DNA of 64,000 bases from Marinobacter sp. LQ44 (GCF_001447155.2 NZ_CP014754.1:1240001-1304000), one strand, 5' to 3'. Positions 44,691-54,750 are shown, numbered from the stretch's first letter. Translations and numbers: made by a program. Notes: a model not told the origin generated them from the sequence alone.

Positions 44691-45140
44691 CTAGCCCTGC
44701 CAGATGCCAAGCATCGCTCCTACTCCCAAAACCAGGCTACCACCCACTTCTCCGAGTATCAGCAGCATCATGAATACCCCAGTCATCCAGGGCGGTAGAA
44801 GTCGCTTTCCCAAGCGATGAGGGCGGCGCAATTGGTTGTCGGTATCCTGAAGCAGGCCATGGAGGATATAGGTACCAATGGCAAACGCAAAGAATGCTAA
44901 GGCCGAGACAGCCGCCACAACATTCACCCAGTCCGCAAAAACACTGCGGGCACTGAACGCAGCCAACAGCAGTGCCGCAAAGCTGTAGAGCAGTGAACTG
45001 CGGTGAGCGATGTCGACATAGGTCGGCGACGAAGCGTCCTCGCTTCGAGCCATGTGTCGGTATTTCCAGATGCCAGTGAGAAGCCCCGTCATGAAGAACA
45101 GGAACGCCGCTGAAAGACAGATCTTTTCGGCCAGAGACAT
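44691..45140 (-). CDS. Hypothetical inner-membrane protein
   Basis: 149-aa protein with four predicted membrane helices: about 5-24, 47-65, 70-90 and 120-142, with a charged loop. Not recognised. AAGGAG box before the ATG. It is divergent from an AraC gene with an 80-bp gap, so that regulator may control it. Confidence 0.6.
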   Translation of the reverse strand: MSLAEKICLSAAFLFFMTGLLTGIWKYRHMARSEDASSPTYVDIAHRSSLLYSFAALLLAAFSARSVFADWVNVVAAVSALAFFAFAIGTYILHGLLQDTDNQLRRPHRLGKRLLPPWMTGVFMMLLILGEVGGSLVLGVGAMLGIWQG

Positions 45141-45220
45141 ACATTTACTCCTTGGTTATAGTTGTGAGGCTGAAGTATGCCGGACAAGCGCCGGTACAAC
45201 TTGTACGTTTGGGCTATTCG

Positions 45221-45961
45221 ATGACACAGGAAAAACGCATCTGGCTGGCGCGTGACCGGGCTCTGTTCCAGGGTGAGCTCCCTCCGGCAAGAATGCACGC
45301 ACATGCCGCACCGGTGCTCTTGATTGGCCTGAGTGGCCCCATCACGCTGCATTTCCCGGATGGTCGCCGTGAGAACTGCCACAGCGCCCTGGTGAATGCC
45401 GATGTGGAGCACGGGCTGGATAGCGGAGGTGAGTACATAGCCTCCCTCTACCTGGAACCGGATGCGCCAGAGACCCGACTCCTGAAAGCAGGGTGGCTGA
45501 GTGATCGCCCGCTGGTGTTCGACCCAATCCCCTCTCCCGCGCGGCCTCGAAGCCTGGAGCGAAGGCTTCAATCCTTTGACATGTCCCAACTCCTCCCCGC
45601 GTCGGCGCTTGGGCACCGAGCCGAGCTGGACAACCGCATTGCCCGAAGCCTTGATTACTTGCGGGAAGCGGGAGACCAACCCTTCAACCGCGCCAATCTG
45701 GCCAACCAAGTGCACTTATCGGAATCGCGATTCAACCATCTTTTCCGGGAGGAAGTGGGCATCAGTTTCCGGCGTTACCGAAGCTGGTCGCGCCTGCGTT
45801 CCGTGTTCTACCACGTAGCGAAGAAACAGTCGCTCACCGAGGCAGCCCTTAGCGCGGGCCTGCACGACTCTGCACACCTCAGCCGGATGTTTCAGGATAT
45901 GATTGGCATCGCGCCGTCACGGGTGTTTCGGGACCTGCAAGGGTTGCAGGTTCTGCGTTAA
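45221..45961 (+). CDS. AraC-family transcriptional regulator
   Basis: 246-aa protein. The C-terminal AraC domain with two HTH motifs is clear (FNRANLANQVHLSESRFNHLFREEVGISFRRY and SLTEAALSAGLHDSAHLSRMFQDMIGIAPSRV). The N-terminal part (about 1-130) is a cupin-like effector domain. The ATG at 45221 is chosen; the frame is open upstream with no ribosome-binding site. The divergent membrane gene is a likely target. Confidence 0.88.
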   Translation: MTQEKRIWLARDRALFQGELPPARMHAHAAPVLLIGLSGPITLHFPDGRRENCHSALVNADVEHGLDSGGEYIASLYLEPDAPETRLLKAGWLSDRPLVFDPIPSPARPRSLERRLQSFDMSQLLPASALGHRAELDNRIARSLDYLREAGDQPFNRANLANQVHLSESRFNHLFREEVGISFRRYRSWSRLRSVFYHVAKKQSLTEAALSAGLHDSAHLSRMFQDMIGIAPSRVFRDLQGLQVLR

Positions 45962-46001
45962 CGCCTTAAGAGGAACCTGCATTCCAAGAAAATGGCAGAG
46001 C

Positions 46002-47852
46002 TTAGCGGCCATCACAGGGTTGGATGCACCGCAGCGAACTCGTAGGCGACCATACGCCCCTTTTACGGCACCACACCTCATTCGCCTTCCGATACTGCCC
46101 CCGATAATCGAATATCCGCTCCTGCACCTGCCAATAATGCGTCTGCTTACGGGCAATGACAAAGTCAGGCGCCGGCAACAAGGCTTGCATCTCAAGTACC
46201 TCCTCTGCCCTGCCGAAGGTTTTCGGAGCCTGGCCGTTAGCAAATCTGCGGCCGAACAGTTTGTTAAAAACGTGGCGCTGTGCCGGCTTGCTGAAATCAA
46301 ACGTCTCGCCAAGCTCCTCCCCATCCTCACCGTGGTAGGTCATCTTCAGCTTGCTTCCGCCAAGGCCCAGGGTGATCCCCGCGCAACGAATCACCATGGC
46401 ATCCTTGAGCCTCAGGGCATCCCTTAGCTGATCGTCCGGGTCGATAATCGCTTTACGACAGTGCCCGCAATTTCTGGCCGCAATGTCGTTCTCGCCACCA
46501 CAGTGGGGGCACTCCTTGAAGCGGAAACGGTAGTCGCATTGCTGGGCGCGCGTGCCATCCCCCTCCGCGGGTTCCAGCAGCCCCTGGCAACGGCGCCCGT
46601 AATGTTCAATCACCCGGCCGTCACTGTCGGTTTTACCCCAGAAAATATTGGCAAACCCGCAGCCAGGGCAGAACACCTGCACCGGTTCACTGTCCGGATT
46701 CGGTTTTGGCTCCCCAACCTCCGGGTGATGCAAGTTCATATGGTTGCCGGCGTAATCAATCACCAGGCAATCCTTTTTGCCCTCATCCAGGCGAAGACCA
46801 CGGCCCACCATCTGCTGATACAGGCTCACCGACTGGGTAGGGCGAAGAATGGCGATCAAGTCCACATGGGGCGCATCAAAGCCCGTGGTGAGCACAGACA
46901 CATTCACCAGGTACTTTAGCTGCCGCTGTTTGAAGCGCCGAATCAGCAGATCCCGATCTTTCTGATCGGTGGCGCCGGTCACCAGAGCGGTCTGGTTCTC
47001 CGGCAAGTAGCCGGTGATCTCCCGTGCATGCTCCACCGTTGCGGCGAAAACCATCACGCCCTGGCGGTCTGCGGCCAGTTCCACCACCTGTTCAATGATG
47101 GCACGTGTCACCCGCTTGTGTTTGCTCAGCAGCTGATTGACGTCTTTCTCCGCGTATTCGCCAAAGCGGTCCTGAGCCAGCGACGAGAAATCGTATTGCG
47201 CCACCGCTGCATTCACCAACTCAGGCCGGGTGAGATAGCCCCGGTTGATCATATAGCTTAACGGCAGTTCGTAGATGCAGTGCTGAAACGGCTTATCCTC
47301 TTCGCTACGAACAAAGCCCCGGTAGTGATAGCGATAGATCCAGCCCATGGCCAGGCGATAGGGCGTGGCGGTCAGCCCGAGTACTTTGAGGGAGTGGTTC
47401 TGCTGTTTCAGCAGGTCAATGATTTGTTGATACTGGCTGGTTTCCTCACCGCTGACCCGATGGCACTCGTCGATGATCACCAACGAGTACTCATCCCGGA
47501 ACTGATCCAGGTTCGCCGCTACCGACTGTACACTGGCAAAGGTGACCTGATGCTGACTCTCTTTGCGCTTTAACCCAGCGGAGAAGATGCCACCGGCTAA
47601 CCCATAGCTCTCGTATTTGGCGTGGTTCTGCTCCACCAGCTCTTTCACATGCGTGAGCACCAGGATCTTACGCCGGGCAAGGCGGGCCAGTTCGGCAATC
47701 ACCAGGCTTTTGCCGGCGCCGGTTGGCAGCACGATGACGGCAGATTCGTCCGACTTGCGAAAATGATTCAGCGTGGCGTCGACAGCTTCCTGCTGGTAGG
47801 GGCGGAGCGTGAAAGGAGCTTTGTTTTTGATCGGCGTAGAGTCCTGTGTAAC
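46002..47852 (-). CDS. radD: RadD, SF2 DNA-repair helicase
   Basis: ATP-dependent helicase/ATPase of DEAD/DEAH type that acts with RecA in recombination and repair. Motif Q ([16 protein letters not shown]), Walker A (LPTGAGKS), DECH (IIDECHR), [15 protein letters not shown] and QMVGRGLR are all present, followed by two zinc-finger-like clusters (CPGCG..., CPHCG...CGHC), close to E. coli RadD. The conserved motif Q is encoded upstream of the first usable GTG (47732). From the in-frame TGA (47856-47858) to there no ATG, GTG or TTG exists, so the start or the frame is abnormal. The C-terminal end extends past E. coli RadD by about 15 residues. Confidence 0.85.
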   Translation of the reverse strand, partial: VTQDSTPIKNKAPFTLRPYQQEAVDATLNHFRKSDESAVIVLPTGAGKSLVIAELARLARRKILVLTHVKELVEQNHAKYESYGLAGGIFSAGLKRKESQHQVTFASVQSVAANLDQFRDEYSLVIIDECHRVSGEETSQYQQIIDLLKQQNHSLKVLGLTATPYRLAMGWIYRYHYRGFVRSEEDKPFQHCIYELPLSYMINRGYLTRPELVNAAVAQYDFSSLAQDRFGEYAEKDVNQLLSKHKRVTRAIIEQVVELAADRQGVMVFAATVEHAREITGYLPENQTALVTGATDQKDRDLLIRRFKQRQLKYLVNVSVLTTGFDAPHVDLIAILRPTQSVSLYQQMVGRGLRLDEGKKDCLVIDYAGNHMNLHHPEVGEPKPNPDSEPVQVFCPGCGFANIFWGKTDSDGRVIEHYGRRCQGLLEPAEGDGTRAQQCDYRFRFKECPHCGGENDIAARNCGHCRKAIIDPDDQLRDALRLKDAMVIRCAGITLGLGGSKLKMTYHGEDGEELGETFDFSKPAQRHVFNKLFGRRFANGQAPKTFGRAEEVLEMQALLPAPDFVIARKQTHYWQVQERIFDYRGQYRKANEVWCRKRGVWSPTSSLRCIQPCDGR

Positions 47853-47933
47853 GGTTCAACGTGCACCATTATAGACAGCACCGGCACTGACTACACTGGC
47901 CCTCGGAGGCCCCCTGCGCTCGTGTTCTGCGGA

Positions 47934-47958
47934 ATATTGACTTATGACAAGGCAATAT
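47934..47958. promoter_or_regulatory. Inverted repeat upstream of the copper operon
   Basis: ATATTG (47934-47939), 13-nt spacer, CAATAT (47953-47958), 14 bp before the first gene. A regulator site is possible. I could not find a convincing CueR-type promoter. Confidence 0.3.
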
Positions 47959-47972
47959 GGAAACTTGCAAGG

Positions 47973-48374
47973 ATGTCGTCCAAACGTCGCTCTCTGATTA
48001 TCATGCTCATCTTATGGCTGCCCGTCCAGGGGCTGGCTGCTGGGCTATTACATTGCGACATCCATGCGGCACAGTCCACTTCAGATGAACCGTTTTCCCT
48101 GCATCAACACCATGCTCCGAATTCCCATGAAGCCGTCCACGAGCATCACCGCAGCGCGTCAAACGACACCGGCCATCATCATGCCAACTACAAATACCCG
48201 GACGCCCAACACGCCGATCCTTGCCAGCAGTGTTGCCAGGTGTGCACAACGTTGATCCCCTCCCACGCTTCCGCAGCCAGTCCCGATCTGGCCACGCCGG
48301 TTATGCGGCACGCAGAACGTGCTGACAGCATTATCTCCGACCCTCTATTCCACCCACCACAAAACCTCAGTTAA
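47973..48374 (+). CDS. His-rich exported protein, first gene of the copper operon
   Basis: 133-aa protein with a signal peptide (cleavage near VQGLAAG) and a mature part rich in His: LHQHHAPNSHEAVHEHH, DTGHHHANY, and a Cys cluster QCCQVC. The role is probably periplasmic copper binding, as in CopL-like proteins, but the family is not firmly recognised. An AAGG box lies next to the ATG. Five genes follow on the same strand with short gaps. Confidence 0.65.
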   Translation: MSSKRRSLIIMLILWLPVQGLAAGLLHCDIHAAQSTSDEPFSLHQHHAPNSHEAVHEHHRSASNDTGHHHANYKYPDAQHADPCQQCCQVCTTLIPSHASAASPDLATPVMRHAERADSIISDPLFHPPQNLS

Positions 48375-48445
48375 CCAAAAACCTGAACCTGCCGCGGCAT
48401 TGGCCGCCACGGCATGACCCTTGGTGACTTTGAGGCAAAAAAACC

Positions 48446-49870
48446 ATGAAAAACCTGATTGGCGGAGCTATGGCCGTCCTGTTTCTGCAGGGCTGTGCCA
48501 CGATGGCGCCCCCCGATTATTCGCAACTGGAGGCCGATCTCGACCCGCTGTTGCAGTCTCCGGCGCGGGGCCAGATTCACCAGACTCTGGAATTGTCCGA
48601 GCAAGAGCGATTTGAACAGGTCGACGACTTATTGTTTGAACCGCTGACACCCGGAACCGCGCAACACCTGGCGCTGGTCAACAGCCCACATATCCGCGCG
48701 CACTTACACCGGTTAGGCATCGTTGAAGCAGAACAGCTACAGGCACAAATGCTAAGCAACCCGACCCTCGCCGTGTCAGCCATGCGACCGGATGGCGGTG
48801 GCCGTTGGGAGCTGGGGCTGGGCCTGAGCCAAAGCCTGCTGGATTTGATGACCCACTCTTTACGAAAGACCCTGGCGGAGGAAGCGCTAACCAGCGCACG
48901 GCTTGACCTGCTGGACACCCTGAACCAGGAGCTGTATCAGGTTCAGCAGGATTACTTCCATGCCGTGGGTGCCAGCCACCGTGAAGCTGTCGCCCGGCTG
49001 GCCCTGAATGCAGCGGAAACAGCCCTGTTGCTGGCGGAACGCCTGCACGAGGCCGGCAACCTTAAAGAACTGAGCTTGCTGCATTACCGAGACCAGCAGT
49101 TACAGAGCCAGCGTGCCCTGCGCCGCGCCCAGGCCGATGCCCAGCAAGCGCAAACCACACTAGCGCTGCGACTGGGCCTTGAACATCCCGCCATGATGGA
49201 GTTGCCGGTCACCCTGCCACAACTGCCAAACGATGAACAGATAGACGTTGCCGCCTTAACAGACCACGCCCTGACACAGCGGCTGGACCTGCGCATCGCA
49301 CGGCAAGTCCAAGCCGTTGCAGAGCATCGCCAGGCGTTCTACGCGCGCCAGGGCGGGATCACCCAATGGGACATCGGGATCGATGTCGAGCGCGATTCTG
49401 ACGGCGGGTACAGCACGGGCCCCTCGATGTCGATTGGCCTCCCCCTGTTCGACCGTAACCAGGCGCGGAGGGCCGGGGCTGGCGCCCAGTTATTGCGCGC
49501 CGACGCGCTGGTGAATGCCAGGGAGCTCGAACTGCGTACACAACTCCCGGATTTGGCTAACCGATTAAGACTGACCCGTACCAACGTTGAGCAACTGGAA
49601 CAACAGGTCATCCCGCAATGGCAACGGCAAGTGGACCTGCGCCTGCGCGAATACAACTTTATGTTGGTGGGCGCCTTTGAACTGCTCAATGCCAGGGCGC
49701 GGGAATTCGATGCCTGGCGCGAGCACGCTGAAACCCTTGAGCAGTATTGGATTCAGCGCATACATCTGGCGATGATCAGCGCCACCCCCCTAGACGCCGC
49801 TCTGCCAGACGCGGTCCAACTGCCCTCCGTCCAGGCTGGCGGCCAGGGTCACGAACACCACAACCACTGA
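48446..49870 (+). CDS. TolC-like outer-membrane lipoprotein (CusC/CzcC-type)
   Basis: 474-aa outer-membrane factor with a lipobox LQGC at residue 18, so it would be a lipoprotein. Long helical repeats (LQAQMLSNPTLAVSAMRPDGG; LAERLHEAGNLKELSLLHYRDQQLQSQ; LDLRIARQVQAVAEHRQAFY) form the trimeric tunnel. The C-terminus ends in His (GQGHEHHNH), a metal-binding tail. GAGG box. It lacks an adjacent RND pump or adaptor; export would need another partner. Confidence 0.85.
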   Translation: MKNLIGGAMAVLFLQGCATMAPPDYSQLEADLDPLLQSPARGQIHQTLELSEQERFEQVDDLLFEPLTPGTAQHLALVNSPHIRAHLHRLGIVEAEQLQAQMLSNPTLAVSAMRPDGGGRWELGLGLSQSLLDLMTHSLRKTLAEEALTSARLDLLDTLNQELYQVQQDYFHAVGASHREAVARLALNAAETALLLAERLHEAGNLKELSLLHYRDQQLQSQRALRRAQADAQQAQTTLALRLGLEHPAMMELPVTLPQLPNDEQIDVAALTDHALTQRLDLRIARQVQAVAEHRQAFYARQGGITQWDIGIDVERDSDGGYSTGPSMSIGLPLFDRNQARRAGAGAQLLRADALVNARELELRTQLPDLANRLRLTRTNVEQLEQQVIPQWQRQVDLRLREYNFMLVGAFELLNARAREFDAWREHAETLEQYWIQRIHLAMISATPLDAALPDAVQLPSVQAGGQGHEHHNH

Positions 49871-49879
49871 GGCAGCACC

Positions 49880-51169
49880 ATGGTTAATCGTCGTCATTTC
49901 ATACTGGGCAGTGCCGCTGGCCTGGTAGCCGGTGCCCTGCCAGCACAGGCTTTCGCCGCTGGCAATCGCCACGATACAACACACACGCCGCTCACAGCGC
50001 CAGACCGAACCAGTCAGGGCTATCGCCCGGTCATCACGCCCAACGGGCGGACCCTGGGTTATCGCTTGCGCGATGGTGTAAAAGAGTTCCACCTGATTGC
50101 CGAGGAGATCGAACACGCCTTCGGCGACGGCACCACCATCAAAGCCTGGGGTTACAATGGCAGCACCCCGGGGCCCACCCTTGAAGCTGTCGAGGGTGAC
50201 CGGGTGAGAATCTACGTGACGAATCGCCTGAAAGAACCCACCAGCGTGCACTGGCATGGACTGATACTGCCCAACGGCATGGACGGCGTGTCCGGCCTGA
50301 CCCAGCCCTCCATCCCGCCCGGCAAAACCTTTGTCTATGAGTTTCCACTGGTACAACACGGTACCCACATGTACCACCCTCACGCAGATGAAATGGTGCA
50401 GATGGCCATGGGCATGATGGGCATGTTCATCATTCATCCCCGTGAGCCAGAAGCCAACCCGGTAGATCGGGACTACGCCATCATGCTGCATAACTGGTCC
50501 GTTCATCCGGGTACCTACCGCCCAGACCCATCGATCATGCAAGACTTTGATCTGTGGACCATGAACAGCAAGGTGTTTCCGTTTATCGATTCACTGGTGG
50601 CGCAAACGGGTGAACGAGTACGTATTCGCATGGGCAACCTGTCTATGTGGAACCACCCTATGCACGTTCATGGCGTTAAGTTCTGGGTCACCGGTGGCGA
50701 CGGCGGGCGCTGGCCTCAGGCACAATGGCGCACCGAAGCCACCGAAATTGTCGGCGTCGGCCAGGCCCGCGACATCGAGTTTATTGCCACGCCCGGCGAC
50801 TGGGCCTTCCACTGCCATATGGCCCACCACACCATGAACGCGATGGGGCACGACATCCCCAACACCCTGGGCGTAAATCAGAACGAGGTCGAGCAACGCA
50901 TTCAGGCGCTGGTGCCTGGCTATATGGCCATGGGTGAACACGGCATGGGTGAACACCAGACTCATGTCGACGCCGGCCATATGCCAGGCCCGGAGAACAC
51001 CCTGGCCATGATGATGGGCAAAGGCCAGTTCGGAAATATGGAAATGGGCGGGATGTTTACCGTCATCAAAGTTCGCGATCAACTCGACGGGGACCCCGGC
51101 TGGTATCAGCACCCAACGGGCACCGTTGCCCGTGAGACTGATCGTGTTCCCAATGATTTGCCAAAATAG
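49880..51169 (+). CDS. Multicopper oxidase, Tat-exported (CopA-like)
   Basis: 429-aa periplasmic copper oxidase. Twin-arginine signal (NRRHFILGSAAGLVAGALPAQAFA). Cupredoxin domains carry the Cu ligands: HWHG, HMYHPH, HPMHVHG and HCHMAHHTMNAM, where His-Cys-His...Met forms the type-1 site. The C-terminal region is rich in Met and His (MGEHGMGEHQTHVDAGHMPG; AMMMGKG), which suits Cu(I) binding. It is shorter than plasmid CopA (about 600 aa). It probably oxidises Cu(I) to the less toxic Cu(II). GAGG box 7 bp before the ATG. Confidence 0.9.
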   Translation: MVNRRHFILGSAAGLVAGALPAQAFAAGNRHDTTHTPLTAPDRTSQGYRPVITPNGRTLGYRLRDGVKEFHLIAEEIEHAFGDGTTIKAWGYNGSTPGPTLEAVEGDRVRIYVTNRLKEPTSVHWHGLILPNGMDGVSGLTQPSIPPGKTFVYEFPLVQHGTHMYHPHADEMVQMAMGMMGMFIIHPREPEANPVDRDYAIMLHNWSVHPGTYRPDPSIMQDFDLWTMNSKVFPFIDSLVAQTGERVRIRMGNLSMWNHPMHVHGVKFWVTGGDGGRWPQAQWRTEATEIVGVGQARDIEFIATPGDWAFHCHMAHHTMNAMGHDIPNTLGVNQNEVEQRIQALVPGYMAMGEHGMGEHQTHVDAGHMPGPENTLAMMMGKGQFGNMEMGGMFTVIKVRDQLDGDPGWYQHPTGTVARETDRVPNDLPK

Positions 51170-51192
51170 CTTCTAACACCGGAGAAAGAGCC

Positions 51193-51618
51193 ATGACTAG
51201 ACACCTGCTTCTGCCCCTGCTAATGATGTTTTTCGCCCTCACCAGCGCCAGCCTGGCCAACGCCCACACGGATGTGGTGTATTCGTCACCCGCAAGCGAC
51301 GAGCACGTGCAAACGTCCCCAGAACACCTGGAACTCCGTTTTGGCGACACTGTACGACTGATGCGCGTAAACCTGACCGATGGCGACGGCGACCGGGTAC
51401 GAGTGGATTTCCGGCCCAGCCGCGAATCCAAAACCGATTACCGGATTGACCTGCCAACACTTCAAGAAGGGCACTATGAAGTGGAATGGCGCGCCATGGC
51501 CGACGATGGCCACACCATGACCGGCAGCTTCAGCTTTCACCTTGGAGAGAGCGCTGAGGCCCATGAAAGCCATCAAGGCTCAGCCTCGGACCAGGATGCA
51601 CATGAGGGTCACCACTGA
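51193..51618 (+). CDS. copC: CopC domain copper-binding protein
   Basis: 141-aa periplasmic protein: signal peptide (ending SLANAH), then a beta-barrel CopC fold (HTDVVYSSPASDEHVQTSPEHLELRFGD, YRIDLPTLQEGHYEVEWRAMADDGHTMTGSFSFHL). The mature N-terminal His and the later His are copper ligands in the family. The C-terminus is His-rich. GGAG box. It lies between the oxidase and CopD. Confidence 0.9.
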   Translation: MTRHLLLPLLMMFFALTSASLANAHTDVVYSSPASDEHVQTSPEHLELRFGDTVRLMRVNLTDGDGDRVRVDFRPSRESKTDYRIDLPTLQEGHYEVEWRAMADDGHTMTGSFSFHLGESAEAHESHQGSASDQDAHEGHH

Positions 51619-51623
51619 CCGCC

Positions 51624-52505
51624 ATGGACATCTGGACCCTCCTGACCGTCGCCACCAAGGTACTGATCTATCTCGGCACCGCAGGGATTATTGGCGGCCT
51701 GTTCTGCCTGTGGCTGCTTAAACCTCACGGCATAGAGCGGCCAATACAGCGCTATATGCTTGTGGCGGGACTGGCGGGACTGGCAGCTACGGCTGCCAGT
51801 TTTCCGGTGCACACAGGTGCTGCTTTTGGGGAGGGTATCGCCGGTGCCCTCGACCCCGACATCGCGAGCATTATCTGGGAAACCAATGTGGGAGACAGCA
51901 CCCGAGCTCGCCTGCTGGGCTTTATTCTCGCCCTCGCAGGCGTATTCCTGCTCAGGCAAGGGGCCGGCTACCTGCGCTACGCCTTGATCGTGGCCGGCGC
52001 GGCCAGCCTGTTGTTTGCCTTTACGCAGACCGGACACTTACACGACGACAGCCGTGGCATCGTGATGCTGGTCATTCACCTATCGGGGATCTCCCTGTGG
52101 CTGGGGGCACTCTATCCACTGTGGCGGGTTAGCAACGATCATCAGATCGATCGTCTGCAGGCCAGCATGCAGCGTTTTGGCCAGACGGCCGTGGCCTTTG
52201 TTGGCGCGCTAGTAATCTGTGGGGGACTCATGATTCTGCTGCTGGTTCAGCCCCTTTCGGGGCTGGTCAACAGCGCTTACGGCTGGCTGTTGCTGGCCAA
52301 GCTTGCCTTGGTATCGCTGTTATTAGCACTCGGCGCCATCAACAAACTCTATATTGTCCCCCGGCTGGCACGGGCGGGATATACGAGGCGGCTTCAGCTA
52401 TCCATAATTACAGAAATGACCGTAGGTTTGGCAATTATGATGATAACAGCTGTTCTGACCACGGTGGTCGGGCCAGAGTTGTCCAACGAAGGGAACACCT
52501 GGTGA
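51624..52505 (+). CDS. copD: CopD-family copper transport/resistance membrane protein
   Basis: 293-aa inner-membrane protein with about eight helices. The CopD features are visible: TVATKVLIYLGTAGIIGGLF at the N-terminus, HLSGISLWLGALYPLW and the C-terminal FAGALVICGG-like and LTTVVGPELSNEG. It probably moves copper across the inner membrane together with CopC. It starts 5 bp after copC without a clear ribosome-binding site, so it is coupled. Confidence 0.88.
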   Translation: MDIWTLLTVATKVLIYLGTAGIIGGLFCLWLLKPHGIERPIQRYMLVAGLAGLAATAASFPVHTGAAFGEGIAGALDPDIASIIWETNVGDSTRARLLGFILALAGVFLLRQGAGYLRYALIVAGAASLLFAFTQTGHLHDDSRGIVMLVIHLSGISLWLGALYPLWRVSNDHQIDRLQASMQRFGQTAVAFVGALVICGGLMILLLVQPLSGLVNSAYGWLLLAKLALVSLLLALGAINKLYIVPRLARAGYTRRLQLSIITEMTVGLAIMMITAVLTTVVGPELSNEGNTW

Positions 52506-52737
52506 AGCTGGTCGGGCGTTTCAAACCTCCCATTTCGTAACGTGATCTAGGTATTCACCAGAGCCTCCCGATCATTAGGAAACTGTTTGGCCGCCCTCAA
52601 GCCACGCCGAGCCGCCCCCCTCTAACTTTGCCTATTATCGAAATCCCGCCTACGTTTAATAATTAAACAATCACCAATTACTGCAGTTAGCCCAGCAATC
52701 CACGCAACGATTGCCCCGTGCACGCCATGGAGGGGAA

Positions 52738-54750
52738 ATGCCTAAGCTCACGCTCATTCTGTTGACAGCCTTTTTGGGAGCATGCCAGACCGTGAGCTAC
52801 GATTCACGAGTACTCAGACTTCCCACCACTTCAGATACGACCTCAACCAACACGAATGCGGTCAAGACCTACTCTATAGGCCTATATACTGAAAAAGACT
52901 TGGATACCCTAAAAAATAGTCGGTTTTTCAAGGAGGCTCTTGGTGACAGTGATGTTAACGAAATCCGAACGACCTATACGTTTCCAAGTCAGATCATTAC
53001 TGAGCCGGCATCCATAAAGACGTTGAAACCTCAACATAGAATACTATGGAAAACTGTAAGCTCGGAATCAGTCGATTCGCTTATTAACGAAGTGGAGCTT
53101 GCGCATGAAGACAAAAAGGAGGTCAGGTCGCCGTGGGATATTGCTCACAGCGTACTTCTGGCGAACACGAAGAGCTTCAATCAGGAAAACCCAGTATTTA
53201 TTATTGCTGAACCAGATTTCCATCATGAGAACGCTTTCATAACCGCTTGGCATAAAAGTATCGAGGGTGAAACCACCAACGAGCACGTGCCAAGATCCAA
53301 TTACGATATTGTTCAAGATCGAAAAAAGATTTGGCCAGGGGGTAGCACGCCTGCATGGCATATGGAAGACGATAAAACTCAGCTATTTTCAGCCCAGAAA
53401 CGTATTGCAGATATCGTTGATAACATGAACCGCGTTCAAATTGCTCACCTCGATACTGGGTACAACCCTTTTGACCCGCTACTTCCCGCGTATTTTCAGG
53501 AAGAGCATTCATCAGACTTCACTGGTCAAAGCGGTTGCACAATTACGGGCAATGGCTCTGGTCAATCCCCCGGTGAACAACCCAGCCACGGGGCACGCAC
53601 ACTGTCCGTTTTAGGTGGCTCTAACCTGAACGAGTATGAACATTCCAACGAGGCCCTGATAATTGGAGGCAACCCCTACGCCGCAATCCGTGAATATCGA
53701 ATCGGCAAATCTGTCATACACATCAGACCAAAAGAGATGACTGAAGCTATTTGGTGCGCCACTGAAAACGGTGTCGACATCATTTCCATTAGTGCAGGGG
53801 GCTTTCCGTCAATTTCTCAACGCAATGTGGTTAACGATGCTTACGACAAAGGCGTCGCTATATTTGCCGCCGCCGGCAATCATTATCGCCTGCCAATTCT
53901 CAACATTTCTTCACCAAAGACGGTTGTATTTCCTGCCAGATATTCACGTGTCATGGGCGTTGCCGCTGCCACCCATGATGAAACAAGTTATGCCGACTCG
54001 CCCTCGTTCTGGAGCCAGTTCTTACTTTTCAGCTGGGAAGACCACATTGCCCCCTGGGTATTGAGGGGAAATTACGGCCCCAACTCGATAATGGCCGATA
54101 ATATGATTAGCGCTTACTCTCCAAATATAACAACGTCCTATGCACAGCATCAGGACCGCATTTCTATCAGCCTTCAAGGCGCCGGGACATCCAACGCAAC
54201 GCCACAGGTAGCTGCGGCTGCCTCACTTTGGTTGCAGCAGGAATACCCGGCAATGAAAAACGATATTTCAGATCAGCCCTGGAGGAAGGCCGAAGCCATC
54301 TATCACGCATTATCGAGCTCGGCAGCTACAGAGTTTCCCGACTACGAAACCGAAAAATTCGGGGCAGGAGTCCTCAGGGCACAAGAACTAATGAGAACGT
54401 CATACTCCGACATCCGAAGCGAGCTCGCCAAAAGGCCACCGTCATCAATCGGATTTCGTTGGATTGCTGACACCATCACCAGCATCCCGCCAGAACAAGC
54501 GATTGATCTTCAGCTAGCCTTCAAACTCGACATGCTAATAACCGAGGCGGCTCAGGTGATATACAACAGAGAGGGGTTTGACAGGTTGATTGATGCCGCC
54601 ACCAATTGCTTGAATTACGTTAAAAACGTGGAGGATTGTTTAGACAACGAGAGGCGCTTGGAGACCATAGAACTCCTGTTAGGCATGGACAATATCTCCG
54701 ATCACCTCAGGCAGCATCTGACGATGCTGAAGGAGAACTTATCAGTGTAG
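52738..54750 (+). CDS. Subtilase (S8) family serine protease, lipoprotein
   Basis: 670-aa exported protease. Signal with lipobox FLGAC (Cys near residue 16). The catalytic triad is visible: Asp 239 in IAHLDTGYN, His 284 in PSHGARTLSVLGG, Ser 485 in GAGTSNATPQVAAAASLWLQQEYP, all in the right order. The 200 residues before the triad are a large unassigned region, and the C-terminal 150 residues match nothing. GGAGGGG box. Visibly AT-richer than the neighbours, which suggests horizontal transfer. It does not belong to the copper operon, from which it is separated by 232 bp. Confidence 0.85.
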   Translation: MPKLTLILLTAFLGACQTVSYDSRVLRLPTTSDTTSTNTNAVKTYSIGLYTEKDLDTLKNSRFFKEALGDSDVNEIRTTYTFPSQIITEPASIKTLKPQHRILWKTVSSESVDSLINEVELAHEDKKEVRSPWDIAHSVLLANTKSFNQENPVFIIAEPDFHHENAFITAWHKSIEGETTNEHVPRSNYDIVQDRKKIWPGGSTPAWHMEDDKTQLFSAQKRIADIVDNMNRVQIAHLDTGYNPFDPLLPAYFQEEHSSDFTGQSGCTITGNGSGQSPGEQPSHGARTLSVLGGSNLNEYEHSNEALIIGGNPYAAIREYRIGKSVIHIRPKEMTEAIWCATENGVDIISISAGGFPSISQRNVVNDAYDKGVAIFAAAGNHYRLPILNISSPKTVVFPARYSRVMGVAAATHDETSYADSPSFWSQFLLFSWEDHIAPWVLRGNYGPNSIMADNMISAYSPNITTSYAQHQDRISISLQGAGTSNATPQVAAAASLWLQQEYPAMKNDISDQPWRKAEAIYHALSSSAATEFPDYETEKFGAGVLRAQELMRTSYSDIRSELAKRPPSSIGFRWIADTITSIPPEQAIDLQLAFKLDMLITEAAQVIYNREGFDRLIDAATNCLNYVKNVEDCLDNERRLETIELLLGMDNISDHLRQHLTMLKENLSV

